From a gamma proteobacterium HTCC2207 (GTDB lineage: Bacteria > Pseudomonadota > Gammaproteobacteria > Pseudomonadales > Porticoccaceae), in contig CAJJAO010000019.1 of assembly GCA_905182265.1 (NCBI GenBank), positions 83,759-147,758 of the forward strand: a DNA stretch of 64,000 bases, written 5' to 3'. This document shows, piece by piece, positions 43,711-52,330 of the stretch. Positions within the stretch are counted from its first letter, which is position 1. Each line of letters begins with the position of its first letter. The notes under the pieces are model-generated. The model did no database searches. It was given only the letters and a program-made list of their open reading frames with translations, and was not told the origin of the DNA. The translations under genes and the position numbers were made by a program.

Positions 43711-45567
43711 ATGAAAAGAAATCCTATTACCTTATCTCGCACCATGATATCGGTTCCGCTACTCAGCTTTTTGATGGCCTTGGGCGGCTGTACCACAGCC
43801 CCGCCAATCGCCAATTCCCATGCTGAAGCCGTTATCTCTACTGAAGACGTTGTCGATATTCCAGTAGTACCTTTTGAAGTCGACAGTCTTTATGACTTAC
43901 TAGTTGCCGATGTGGCACTTACTCGCAATCAATTCGGTATAGCGCTACCTATTTATCTCACCCAGGCAAGAGAAACTCGCGATACTGGCGTCATAGAAAT
44001 GGCCGGGCGCGTTGCCAGTTACATGCGTGACCACCAAGCGACCTTAGAAATGGCACAGCTGTGGCTCGCCAACGGCCCCCAAAATGCTGCTGCGCGGGAA
44101 GCCATGATGCAGGCCTACGCCAAGCTCAGTGATCCTGTTCAGGCACTTGACCATGCGAGCTGGCTATACGAAAACACCGGGGACTCTGAAGCTTTTTTTG
44201 CCGTTACCGCAATCCCCATAGACCAGGCGCAGATTCCTGAACTAATTGAAGCATATGGCCGAGTCAAACTCAGCGGAGATAAGCAAGCTGCGGTGCTGCT
44301 CGCGACAGGTATCCTCTATCGAGATAATGCGCAGTTAAAAGAGTCAGAGCAGCAAGCCAAACAATTTTTGGCCGCGCAACCCGACGACCAGCGAGGGCTT
44401 TTATTACTGGCTCAGGTCATGCATCAACAGAATCGTATTGAAGAAGCTCAGGCACTGATTGCCGATGCACTGCAGCGCCAGCCCGAAGATCGCAAGCTGC
44501 GCCTGCAATATGCGCGCTTTTTGACCATCACCGATCGCAGTCAAGCCGTTATCCAATTTGAGCAACTGCACAGCGTGGACCCCACTGACCAAGAAGTTAA
44601 TTTCTTACTGGCCCTACTACTACTAAACCAAGGCAACATCAGCCGTGCGACAGAGCTATTCACCCAGGCATCATCGGTTCCCAGCCTGCGGGCTGATGCC
44701 CAGTACCATTTAGGCGCTATTGCCGATAAAACGGGGCAACCTGCTGCTGCCATACAGCATTATGCTCAGGTGCGTTTTGGTCGCAATTATCTAGCGGCGG
44801 CGTCAAGGCTCACCGTATTGTTAGCCCAACATAAAAGTGTCGACACCGCACGTCGCTACCTGCAACGGCTGCGCTCCGAGCAACCTGAACAAGCAATAGC
44901 ACTATTTCAAATCGAATCGAATCTATTAATTAGTGCCCGTCAGCCGGCCCAGGCCCTATCCATTCTGACCGACGGTCTTAATGCCTTCCCTAATGACAGC
45001 CAGCTGCTTTATGCAAGATCCATGGTGGCCGAGCAACAAGATAATTTCCCTTTAGCGGAACAGGATCTGCGCGCCTTGCTGGCCCAAAATGAAGACAATG
45101 CAGTCGCGCTTAATGCACTGGGTTACACCATGATTTTACATACCGATCGTCGCGAAGAAGCCCATGCATTAATTAAACGCGCCTATCTGCTGAACCCAGG
45201 CGATCCCGCCACCATAGACAGTATGGGTTGGGTGCTATTTAAACTGGGCCAGTCAGAAGAGGCGTTGGCCTTCCTTGAAAAAGCCCATGGCATATTGCCT
45301 GACCCAGAGATTGCCGCCCATTTAGGAGAGGTGCAATGGGCGATGGGTAATAGCGACCGCGCACTGCAAGTGTGGCAACAGGGTCTACAGCAGGTGCCTA
45401 ACCACCCCAGCATTGTTGATACTATGGAGCGTCTCGGCGCCTCATTAAACCCAACGACAAAGAGTCCTGCCAGCGAGATTGACGTAACTAAAATTGACGT
45501 AAGTAAGAGTCGCGTAACTAAGAGCGCAAAAACCGAGAACGCCCCATCAGAGACTGCCGACGAATGA
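43711..45567 (+). CDS. tetratricopeptide-repeat lipoprotein
   Basis: 618 residues. A signal peptide with lipobox LGGC (near residue 27) indicates lipidation, probably at the outer membrane, followed by about a dozen TPR-type helix pairs (AAREAMMQAYAKLSDPVQALDHASWLY, ALGYTMILHTDRREEAHALIKRAYLLNPGDPATIDSMGWVLFKLGQSEEALAFLEKA). A gene of this type stands between hemA and lolB in Pseudomonas, so a role in envelope assembly is likely but unproven. The last 40 residues contain an in-frame repeat (IDVTK-IDVSK-SRVTK). It overlaps lolB by 4 nt. Confidence 0.88.
   Translation: MKRNPITLSRTMISVPLLSFLMALGGCTTAPPIANSHAEAVISTEDVVDIPVVPFEVDSLYDLLVADVALTRNQFGIALPIYLTQARETRDTGVIEMAGRVASYMRDHQATLEMAQLWLANGPQNAAAREAMMQAYAKLSDPVQALDHASWLYENTGDSEAFFAVTAIPIDQAQIPELIEAYGRVKLSGDKQAAVLLATGILYRDNAQLKESEQQAKQFLAAQPDDQRGLLLLAQVMHQQNRIEEAQALIADALQRQPEDRKLRLQYARFLTITDRSQAVIQFEQLHSVDPTDQEVNFLLALLLLNQGNISRATELFTQASSVPSLRADAQYHLGAIADKTGQPAAAIQHYAQVRFGRNYLAAASRLTVLLAQHKSVDTARRYLQRLRSEQPEQAIALFQIESNLLISARQPAQALSILTDGLNAFPNDSQLLYARSMVAEQQDNFPLAEQDLRALLAQNEDNAVALNALGYTMILHTDRREEAHALIKRAYLLNPGDPATIDSMGWVLFKLGQSEEALAFLEKAHGILPDPEIAAHLGEVQWAMGNSDRALQVWQQGLQQVPNHPSIVDTMERLGASLNPTTKSPASEIDVTKIDVSKSRVTKSAKTENAPSETADE
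45481..45525 (+). repeat. in-frame 15-nt triplication in the TPR gene
   Basis: GACGTAACTAAAATT, GACGTAAGTAAGAGT and CGCGTAACTAAGAGC follow one another at exactly 15 nt. They add five-residue repeats (DVTKI, DVSKS, RVTKS) to the hydrophilic C-terminal tail without changing the frame. Confidence 0.8.
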
Positions 45568-46169
45568 AATCTGCCAGCGCAATTATTATATTGGTGGCAG
45601 TTTTAAGCGGGTGCAGTAACCAAGCCATCCGTGAGCCCGCAACAGCATTAGACTGGCAGCTGCATAGTGCCCAGATTTCCCAGGTTGAAAATTGGCAGCT
45701 ACAAGGCAAACTGGGGTTTAAAAATATTGATCAGGGCGGCAGTGCCAATCTGACCTGGCTGCAACGTCAACAGCAGTATCAACTATCTCTCAGTGGTCCC
45801 TTTGGCGCTGGCAGTGCCACTATTGTGGGCGATCAGTATCTCGCCCAAATGAAACAGGGCACAGAGACCTATAGCAACTCACCAGAATCGCTTGCCCTGC
45901 AGCTTACCGGCTTGGCGATTCCTGTGGATGCTCTAAGTTGGTGGGCCCGAGGCCTGCCCTCCCCCACAAAAACCGAGGCCAACAACCTCGTCTCAACGCC
46001 TACTGGTGAAGCAGCGAGCTTCGAGCAGGCGGGCTGGCAACTGTCTTTCTCCCGCTACACCCGCAAAAATAACCTCAGTTTGCCGGGAAAAATCACAGGG
46101 CAGCTTGGGGGGCAGAGCTTTAAACTGGTAATATCTGGCTGGAGTTTTCCACAACCAGCGGCCCAGTAA
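45564..46169 (+). CDS. lolB: outer membrane lipoprotein LolB
   Basis: Receives lipoproteins from LolA and inserts them into the outer membrane. 201 residues (E. coli 207). The signal peptide ends at LSGC (Cys17). The body has WQLQGKLGFKNIDQGGSANLTWLQRQQQYQLSLSGPFGAG and LSWWARGLPSPT, typical of LolB. Start overlaps the TPR gene stop (ATGA), and ispE follows after 2 nt: one tight operon. Confidence 0.93.
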   Translation: MKSASAIIILVAVLSGCSNQAIREPATALDWQLHSAQISQVENWQLQGKLGFKNIDQGGSANLTWLQRQQQYQLSLSGPFGAGSATIVGDQYLAQMKQGTETYSNSPESLALQLTGLAIPVDALSWWARGLPSPTKTEANNLVSTPTGEAASFEQAGWQLSFSRYTRKNNLSLPGKITGQLGGQSFKLVISGWSFPQPAAQ

Positions 46170-46171
46170 TC

Positions 46172-47038
46172 ATGTCACCTGTCACCCTGCCATCACCGGC
46201 AAAGCTAAATCTGTTTTTGCACATCACTGGACGCCGAGAAGACGGCTACCACAACCTGCAAACTGTATTTCAGCTGTTAGATTATGGCGACAGCCTGACT
46301 TTTACACCCAATAACAGCGGCAAAATCACAATCAGCCCAAATCTGGATGGCGTAATCGCAAAAGATAATTTAATTGTGCGCGCCGCAAAGCTGCTGCAAC
46401 AAAAAACCAACTGCACCCAGGGTTGCGATATTCAGATCGACAAAAAGATACCCATGGGCGCAGGCCTAGGGGGTGGCAGTAGTAATGCTGCAACTACCTT
46501 AGTTGGGCTCAACACCCTTTGGCAATGTGGCCTAGAGCCCGAAACTCTGGCTGATATGGGCCGCGAATTAGGCGCCGATGTGCCGGTTTTCGTTCATGGC
46601 AACAGCGCCTTTGCCGAAGGAATTGGCGAGCAACTAACGCCCCAAGAGATCCCTGAACAATGGTATTTGGTGGTTACACCAAATGTGCATGTATCCACTG
46701 CTGAAATATTTTCCAATCCTCAATTGACAAGGAACACTTCACCGATCAAAATACGCGCCCTCTCAGGGGAGCAGTACAGGAATGACTGCCAAGCTGTAGT
46801 CGAAAAACTCTACCCAGCGGTGAAACAAGCGTTGGAATGGATAAAAGACTACAACAGCCCACTGATGACTGGTACTGGTGCTAGTGTATTTTGTAGTTTT
46901 GACAACCAAGCAGAGGCCGTTAAGGCTCTCGAATTGGTACCAAAACAATGGAATGGGTTTGTAGCACGGGGAGTTAATCGCTCTTCTTTGCATCAGCAAT
47001 TGGAAAACTTTTTTACTGGGGCGTGGCCAAGTGGTTAA
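46172..47038 (+). CDS. ispE: 4-diphosphocytidyl-2-C-methyl-D-erythritol kinase
   Basis: GHMP kinase of the MEP isoprenoid pathway. 288 residues (E. coli 283). LPSPAKLNLFLHITGRREDGYHNLQTVFQLLD, the ATP-binding GAGLGGGSSNAATTL, and MTGTGASVFCSF near the end are diagnostic. The reading frame runs 22 nt into the downstream tRNA-Gln gene, so the last residues (GAWPSG region) and the stop codon are encoded by tRNA sequence. Confidence 0.96.
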   Translation: MSPVTLPSPAKLNLFLHITGRREDGYHNLQTVFQLLDYGDSLTFTPNNSGKITISPNLDGVIAKDNLIVRAAKLLQQKTNCTQGCDIQIDKKIPMGAGLGGGSSNAATTLVGLNTLWQCGLEPETLADMGRELGADVPVFVHGNSAFAEGIGEQLTPQEIPEQWYLVVTPNVHVSTAEIFSNPQLTRNTSPIKIRALSGEQYRNDCQAVVEKLYPAVKQALEWIKDYNSPLMTGTGASVFCSFDNQAEAVKALELVPKQWNGFVARGVNRSSLHQQLENFFTGAWPSG

Positions 47039-47091
47039 GGCACCGGGTTTTGATCCCGGCATCGGAGGTTCGAATCCTCCCGCCCCAGCCA
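47017..47091 (+). tRNA. tRNA-Gln (anticodon TTG)
   Basis: 75 nt including an encoded CCA. The acceptor stem TGGGGCG pairs with CGCCCCA, followed by discriminator G. The anticodon stem CCGGG/CCCGG encloses the loop TTTTGAT with anticodon TTG, and GGTTCGAATCC is the T arm. The 5' 22 nt overlap ispE, and prs follows. The same tRNA stands between ispE and prs in Pseudomonas. Confidence 0.96.
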
Positions 47092-47122
47092 TATCATACT
47101 TATGAATACCAGGAAAAATGAC

Positions 47123-48064
47123 GTGTCTAGATTAATGGTCTTCTCCGGAAATGCTAATCCGGAACTGGCAAATGAAATCGCTCGCACACTGGGGATTCCG
47201 CTCGGTGATGCGCTGGTATCATTATTTTCAGATGGTGAGATAAACATCGAGATTCGCGAGAACGTTCGCGGGCATGATGTCTTTGTGGTGCAGCCAACCT
47301 GCGCACCCACCAACAGACACCTTATGGAACTGATATTGATGATCGACGCATTGCGTCGCGCATCTGCTGGCCGTATTACGGCAGTGGTTCCCTACTTCGG
47401 TTATGCCCGCCAAGATCGCCGCGTGCGCTCGGTGCGTGTACCCATCAGCGCTAAAGTTGTCGCTGACATGCTTTCCAATGCTGGTGTTGACCGCGTATTA
47501 ACCGTCGACCTTCACGCAGAACAAATTCAAGGCTTCTTCAACTGTACAGTTGATAACGTCTATGGCGCACCAGTGCTACTGGGTGATATTGAGCGTCAAA
47601 ATTACCAAAATTTGCAGGTTGTATCGCCAGATGTTGGCGGTGTAGTGCGAGCGCGTGCCGTTGCCAAGCAGCTGGGTTGCGACCTCGCCATTATTGATAA
47701 ACGTCGTCCTACTTCTAATCAGAGCGAAGTCATGAATCTGATTGGTGAAGTTGACGGCCGCACCTGTGTGCTAGTGGACGACATCGTCGACACCGCAGGC
47801 ACTTTGTGCAAAGCAGCAGAAGCTCTAAAGAAAAACGGTGCTAAGAAGGTTGTGGCTTATGCCACCCACGCCGTTTTGTCTGGCGCTGCAATCGACAACA
47901 TTAATAACTCTCAGCTAGATGAGTTGGTAGTTGCCAACAGTATCCCGCTCAGTGACGAAGCTAAAAAGTGCCAAAAGATCCGTACACTTCAGTTGGGTAA
48001 ACTGCTGGGTGAATCTGTACGCCGCATTAGCAATGAAGAATCAATTAGCGCGATGTTTGTCTAG
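47123..48064 (+). CDS. prs: ribose-phosphate pyrophosphokinase
   Basis: Makes PRPP from ribose-5-phosphate and ATP. The GTG at 47123 ([15 protein letters not shown]) is chosen because AGGA lies 9 nt upstream and it gives 313 residues, the Pseudomonas length. Motifs [40 protein letters not shown] and the PRPP loop [18 protein letters not shown] are present. Directly downstream of tRNA-Gln. Confidence 0.97.
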   Translation: MSRLMVFSGNANPELANEIARTLGIPLGDALVSLFSDGEINIEIRENVRGHDVFVVQPTCAPTNRHLMELILMIDALRRASAGRITAVVPYFGYARQDRRVRSVRVPISAKVVADMLSNAGVDRVLTVDLHAEQIQGFFNCTVDNVYGAPVLLGDIERQNYQNLQVVSPDVGGVVRARAVAKQLGCDLAIIDKRRPTSNQSEVMNLIGEVDGRTCVLVDDIVDTAGTLCKAAEALKKNGAKKVVAYATHAVLSGAAIDNINNSQLDELVVANSIPLSDEAKKCQKIRTLQLGKLLGESVRRISNEESISAMFV

Positions 48065-48171
48065 TTTTTCGACTGGGTACCACGCGCTAATAACTCCGCC
48101 TTAATCCAAGGCAATTAAACTCCATCTCAGGTCTGGTCGCGGTCTGTTTTGGCACAACATTGGAGACTATT

Positions 48172-48825
48172 ATGTCTACTGATTTTACGTTACATGCAAA
48201 AGGTCGTGAAGATACAGGGAAAGGTGCGAGCCGCCGCCTGCGTCGTCTGGCCGGTGAAATACCAGCAATCGTCTATGGCGGAAAGAAAGATCCAGCCAAG
48301 CTTACCCTCATCCACAAAGATGTGATGAAAGCGCTAGAAAATGAAGCGTTCTACTCTCACATTATTGCTCTGGATATCGACGGTAAGTCTGAAGACGTTA
48401 TTCTTAAAGACGTTCAGCGTCACCCTGCAAAAACCATCGTTTTGCACCTAGATTTCTTGCGTGTCAACAAAGACACCAAGCTGCAAACTAAAGTGCCATT
48501 ACATTACATCAATGAAGAGAGCTGCGCTGGCGTCAAAAGTGGCGGTATTATCTCTCGCAGCATGACAGAGCTAGACATTATGTGTCTGCCTAAAGATCTG
48601 CCTGAGTATCTTGAAGTTGATATGGAAAATGTTGAGCTGGGTACAACTCTGCATATTTCAGACGTCAAACTGCCTAAAGGTGTTGAGTCTGTAGCTTTGA
48701 GCCATGGTACTGATCACGATCTGCCAATCGCAGCCGTGAACAAGTCCAAAGCGAAAGCTGAAGATACCGATGAGCCAGCTGCTGATGCTGCCGGCGATAC
48801 CGAAGAAGCAGCTAGCGAAGAGTAA
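48172..48825 (+). CDS. rplY: 50S ribosomal protein L25 (Ctc form)
   Basis: 5S rRNA-binding protein of the long Ctc/TL5 type, 217 residues. The ATG at 48172 has GGAG 8 nt upstream. The L25 domain (GKGASRRLRRLAGEIPAIVYGG, HPAKTIVLHLDFLRV) is followed by the beta-rich TL5 domain (KVPLHYINEESCAGVKSGGI) and an acidic Ala/Glu tail. Same order prs-rplY-pth as in Pseudomonas. Confidence 0.96.
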   Translation: MSTDFTLHAKGREDTGKGASRRLRRLAGEIPAIVYGGKKDPAKLTLIHKDVMKALENEAFYSHIIALDIDGKSEDVILKDVQRHPAKTIVLHLDFLRVNKDTKLQTKVPLHYINEESCAGVKSGGIISRSMTELDIMCLPKDLPEYLEVDMENVELGTTLHISDVKLPKGVESVALSHGTDHDLPIAAVNKSKAKAEDTDEPAADAAGDTEEAASEE

Positions 48826-48858
48826 TCTTCGCCACTGCCCTCTGAGTAGGCCCTGACA

Positions 48859-49440
48859 TTGCAAGCGCCCGTAGACTTAATAGTAGGGCTGGGAAATCCC
48901 GGCCCCAACTACGAACGGACGCGACACAATGCCGGGGCCAACTTGGTTCTGGAGCTAGCAAAATCTCTCAACGCTACATTTAAACTTGAGAGTAAGTTTT
49001 TTGGTCACACCGCCAGAGTGACCATAGGCGGCAGAGACGTTCGCCTGCTAATACCCAATACCTATATGAACCTTAGCGGTAAATCCATTGGCCCATTCGC
49101 CAAGTTCTATCAAATTGACCCAGAGAATATTCTGGTGGTGCACGATGAGCTGGATCTAGCCCCAGGTATTGCACGATTTAAAAAAGGTGGCGGTCACGGC
49201 GGCAATAATGGCCTGCGTGACACCATTAGAGGTCTTGGCAACAACAAAGAGTTCGCCCGCCTGCGCATTGGCATAGGCCATCCCGGACATGCCAGTTTAG
49301 TGGCCGACTATGTGCTTAAAAAAGCATCGCCGGACGACCAGCAGTTGATTGCCAATAGTATCGACGACGCACTGCGTCATCTCCCCACCGCCATTGAAGG
49401 TCAGTGGGAAAAAGCCATGACGGCCCTACACAGTCTTTAA
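48859..49440 (+). CDS. pth: peptidyl-tRNA hydrolase
   Basis: Releases peptides from prematurely dropped peptidyl-tRNA. 193 residues (E. coli 194). LIVGLGNPGPNYERTRHNAG contains the catalytic His, PNTYMNLSGKS the Asn/Met loop and KGGGHGGNNGLRD the substrate loop. TTG is the start: AGTAGG lies upstream and no ATG is available before the conserved block. Confidence 0.97.
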   Translation: MQAPVDLIVGLGNPGPNYERTRHNAGANLVLELAKSLNATFKLESKFFGHTARVTIGGRDVRLLIPNTYMNLSGKSIGPFAKFYQIDPENILVVHDELDLAPGIARFKKGGGHGGNNGLRDTIRGLGNNKEFARLRIGIGHPGHASLVADYVLKKASPDDQQLIANSIDDALRHLPTAIEGQWEKAMTALHSL

Positions 49441-49483
49441 TTCCTAGCACTGCTATTGCGGGCTAGAACACAGGAAATTTCAA

Positions 49484-50575
49484 ATGGGTTTTAACTGCGG
49501 AATTGTTGGATTGCCCAATGTTGGCAAGTCCACCTTATTTAATGCACTGACCAACGCTGGTATTAGCGCGGAAAACTTTCCGTTCTGCACCATTGAGCCC
49601 AACACCGGCATAGTGCCCATTCCCGATCCAAGGCAAGACAAAATTTCTGCCATTGTTAGCCCCGAGCGCATTATTCCCACCACCATGGAATTTGTGGATA
49701 TCGCAGGCCTAGTAGCCGGTGCCTCCAAAGGCGAAGGCCTGGGTAACAAATTTCTCACCAATATCCGCGAGACAGATGCCATTGCCCACGTAGTGCGCTG
49801 TTTTGACGACGAAAACGTTATTCATGTGGAAGGCAAAATCAGCCCTCCAGATGACATCGACGTGATCAATACCGAGCTAGCTCTCGCCGATCTCGACAGT
49901 GTTGAAAAAGCCATCTTCCGCGCCTCAAAAGCGGCCAAAGGCAAAGACGCCGATGCAATGGCTCTTAAAACTGTCGCAGAAAAAGTATTACCCCATTTAA
50001 ATGAAGCAAAACCACTGCGCTCATTAGAGTTGACCGACGAAGAGATAGCATTGCTTAAACCGCTAAGTCTGCTGACCCTCAAGCCCACCATGTATATCGC
50101 CAATGTTGACGAAGAGGGTTTTGAAAACAACCCCTATTTAGATGCGGTGATCAAGATTGCCGAGAGCGAAGGCTCTGTTGTAGTGCCAATCTGTAACAAG
50201 ATGGAAGCCGAGATATCTGAACTAGAAGACGACGAAAAAATAGAATTTCTCCAAGAGATGGGCATGGAAGAGCCCGGCCTAAACCGCGTAATTCGCGCCG
50301 GCTACAACCTGCTGGGCCTACAGACCTACTTCACCGCTGGCGTCAAAGAAGTACGCGCCTGGACTATCCCAGTAGGCGCCACCGCCCCCAACGCAGCGGG
50401 CAAGATTCACACAGATTTTGAGAAAGGCTTTATTCGTGCCGAAATTATTGGCTACGACGACTACATCGCTGGCAATGGCGAGCAGGGAGCAAAAGACGCT
50501 GGGAAATGGCGTCTGGAGGGCAAAGAATATATCGTAAAGGACGGCGACGTAATCCACTTCCGTTTTAATGTGTAA
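49484..50575 (+). CDS. ychF: redox-regulated ATPase/GTPase YchF
   Basis: Obg-family P-loop NTPase that prefers ATP; binds ribosomes. 363 residues, as in E. coli. G1 [19 protein letters not shown]2/G3 [27 protein letters not shown] and the C-terminal TGS-like domain end ([28 protein letters not shown]) are clear. It closes the hemA-ychF housekeeping region in the same order as Pseudomonas. Confidence 0.97.
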   Translation: MGFNCGIVGLPNVGKSTLFNALTNAGISAENFPFCTIEPNTGIVPIPDPRQDKISAIVSPERIIPTTMEFVDIAGLVAGASKGEGLGNKFLTNIRETDAIAHVVRCFDDENVIHVEGKISPPDDIDVINTELALADLDSVEKAIFRASKAAKGKDADAMALKTVAEKVLPHLNEAKPLRSLELTDEEIALLKPLSLLTLKPTMYIANVDEEGFENNPYLDAVIKIAESEGSVVVPICNKMEAEISELEDDEKIEFLQEMGMEEPGLNRVIRAGYNLLGLQTYFTAGVKEVRAWTIPVGATAPNAAGKIHTDFEKGFIRAEIIGYDDYIAGNGEQGAKDAGKWRLEGKEYIVKDGDVIHFRFNV

Positions 50576-50581
50576 AGTATT

Positions 50582-51493
50582 GTGACTGCCGTTAGCGGAC
50601 GCTGGCGGCTGGGCTTATTACTAGCCCTTTCCACGGCTATTATGTGGGGTGTGCTGCCCATCGCCCTAACGGGGGTCATGGTAACCCTAGATCCAATGAC
50701 AACTACCTTCTTTCGCCTGTCTCTGGCAGCGGTAGTACTCACGCCCATTCTGCTGGTGCGCAAGCGACTACCAAACCTACCCAAATTGCGCTCTCCGCGG
50801 CTGTTTTTGCAATTGCTCGCAGCAGGGCTGTTATTGTCGGCCAACTATGGGTTGTATATTTCTGGTCTAGAACGCACCAGTCCAGAAGCCTCTCAGGTAA
50901 TGATTCAGCTTGCCCCAATGCTACTGTTACTGGCCGGTATATTCTTATTCAAAGAGTCATTTTCTCCTGCTCAGTGGATCGGCTTTTTTGCCTTTGCCTC
51001 AGGGTTGGCTCTGTTTTTTAACCATCATCTCAGCGATATTTTTGTCTCGCTCAATGACTATGGTATTGGCCTACTGATGCTCTGCTTAGCCGCACTGTGC
51101 TGGACCGGCTATGCCGTACTACAAAAGATTCTACTGCAAGAATTTAGCTCAGAAGAAACCATGCTAGCTATTTACTGGCTTGGCACCCTAGTATTTTTAC
51201 CCTTCTGTGACTTCTCTACAATAGGCCAACTCAGCGGCCTACAATGGGGGCTACTGGCCTTTTGCGGTCTTAATACGCTAATTGCCTACGGTGCCTTTGC
51301 TGAAGCTCTGGTCCACATAGAGGCGTCTAGAGTCAGCGCTACCATCGCACTAACACCGCTGCTTACAGTCAGCATCGTTCAGTTTGTGCCCATCGCCGGA
51401 ATCACCGCCGAGCCATTACAGTTTTTATCCATTGTTGGCGCCATAATGGTGGTCTGCGGTTCAATGACCACAGCGATAGCTAAGAAGAGATAA
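50582..51493 (+). CDS. EamA/DMT family transporter
   Basis: Drug/metabolite transporter with two EamA repeats, 303 residues and about ten membrane helices (LLLALSTAIMWGVLPIALTGVMV; GLLMLCLAALCWTGYAVLQKILL). A GTG start 6 nt after the ychF stop is used; no ribosome binding site is obvious, so it may be translated from the ychF message. Substrate cannot be told. Confidence 0.85.
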   Translation: MTAVSGRWRLGLLLALSTAIMWGVLPIALTGVMVTLDPMTTTFFRLSLAAVVLTPILLVRKRLPNLPKLRSPRLFLQLLAAGLLLSANYGLYISGLERTSPEASQVMIQLAPMLLLLAGIFLFKESFSPAQWIGFFAFASGLALFFNHHLSDIFVSLNDYGIGLLMLCLAALCWTGYAVLQKILLQEFSSEETMLAIYWLGTLVFLPFCDFSTIGQLSGLQWGLLAFCGLNTLIAYGAFAEALVHIEASRVSATIALTPLLTVSIVQFVPIAGITAEPLQFLSIVGAIMVVCGSMTTAIAKKR

Positions 51494-51871
51494 AGAGCAG
51501 AAGTTGGGCAGATGGATTAGGCCCGTGCCTACGCCGCATTCACATAACACAAAACAACAACCTCTGACCGAAGCGTCTTCAACACTGCCGCCTGTTAGTA
51601 GCACCGACACCTAGTTTGAAAAACAGAGAACTTCAGGGTAACCCGGTTTCACAATTCTAACTAGATGGCAGCCCAGACAGCGCCAAATAAGCCTCGGCCA
51701 GAGGCATGGGTGTATTATGCAAATGCACCATCAAAATTTGATGAACAAGCTAACAGTAATGTATAGCAGTCCCTAAAGATTGCAGTTAGTGGGATTTGAG
51801 TCACATTAAATAGGAGATTTTGTCGGGCTTCGGAACAGTTGCCCCCAGAACCACAGGTAACCCTGAAGTCC
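51494..51871. other. intergenic region without recognisable gene
   Basis: About 380 bases between the EamA gene and the tRNA-Met promoter. I see no convincing coding frame, RNA fold or repeat array. A 34-codon frame at 51665 lacks a ribosome binding site and is not called. Confidence 0.6.
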
Positions 51872-51900
51872 TTGACAAAAGCGCCGCATCTGGCGAAAAT
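51872..51900 (+). promoter_or_regulatory. promoter of tRNA-Met
   Basis: A perfect TTGACA and GAAAAT are 17 nt apart. The sequence just after (GCGCGCCCC) is a GC-rich discriminator of the sort seen at stringently controlled stable-RNA promoters. The tRNA begins 36 nt after the -10. Confidence 0.58.
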
Positions 51901-51935
51901 GCGCGCCCCTGTCTCGCAGGGTCTGCAATAAAAAT

Positions 51936-52012
51936 AGCTACGTAGCTCAGCTGGTTAGAGCACAGCATTCATAATGCTGGGGTCGGCGGTTCAAGTCCGC
52001 CCGTAGCTACCA
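51936..52012 (+). tRNA. tRNA-Met (anticodon CAT, elongator type)
   Basis: 77 nt with encoded CCA. Acceptor AGCTACG pairs with CGTAGCT, the anticodon stem GCATT/AATGC carries loop TTCATAA, and GGTTCAAGTCC is the T arm. The TACGTAGCTCAG start resembles elongator tRNA-Met. A CAT-anticodon tRNA-Ile2 cannot be fully excluded by eye. Confidence 0.94.
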
Positions 52013-52062
52013 TTTATACCTTGAATCAACAGCTAGGCATCCCGGTGCCGTTTCTTCTAGCA

Positions 52063-52155
52063 TTACTTCTTGGCTTTTTTAGCCGCCTTCTTTTCTTTCT
52101 GGCTCAGTAGTGGCTGCTTCTTAGCTTCTTTGTTACTTTTCTTTTCTTTACCCAT
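52063..52155 (-). CDS. 30-residue lysine-rich small protein
   Basis: A short frame encoding 30 residues that starts MGKEKKSNKEAKKQPLL and ends KKAAKKAKK, with 15 lysines. GGAG lies 8 nt before the ATG, a good ribosome binding site. The start MGKxKxSNKEAKK resembles a family of very small basic proteins I recall from proteobacteria, of unknown function; the basic character suggests nucleic-acid or ribosome binding. It lies just after tRNA-Met on the opposite strand, and a 26-bp palindrome stands 24 nt upstream of its start. Confidence 0.72.
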   Translation of the reverse strand: MGKEKKSNKEAKKQPLLSQKEKKAAKKAKK

Positions 52156-52178
52156 ACATTTCTCCATTTACTGGTTAG

Positions 52179-52204
52179 GGGATAAATAAACGTTTATTCA
52201 TCCC
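52179..52204. promoter_or_regulatory. 26-bp palindrome, likely operator
   Basis: The arms GGGATAAATAAAC and GTTTATTCATCCC are reverse complements except at one position, with no loop. A perfect centre (AATAAACGTTTATT) of this size suits a dimeric repressor such as a TetR protein. It lies upstream of the small Lys-rich gene. A related half-site ACGTTTATT occurs upstream of icmF. Confidence 0.5.
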
Positions 52205-52330
52205 TTTAAGGAACTTGAAAAGATCGCTGTCGACTCTGGTCTAAATCGATACCATCTTGAAGATCTCATCGATCATAACAGGGTAGGACGCCATGATGTG
52301 GGTTAGCAGATATTTTACTGCCCTCAGTGA

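Noticed and set aside
51665..51769. 34-codon frame in the gap before tRNA-Met
   Set aside because: No ribosome binding site, unremarkable composition and no resemblance to a family; a frame of this length is expected by chance.
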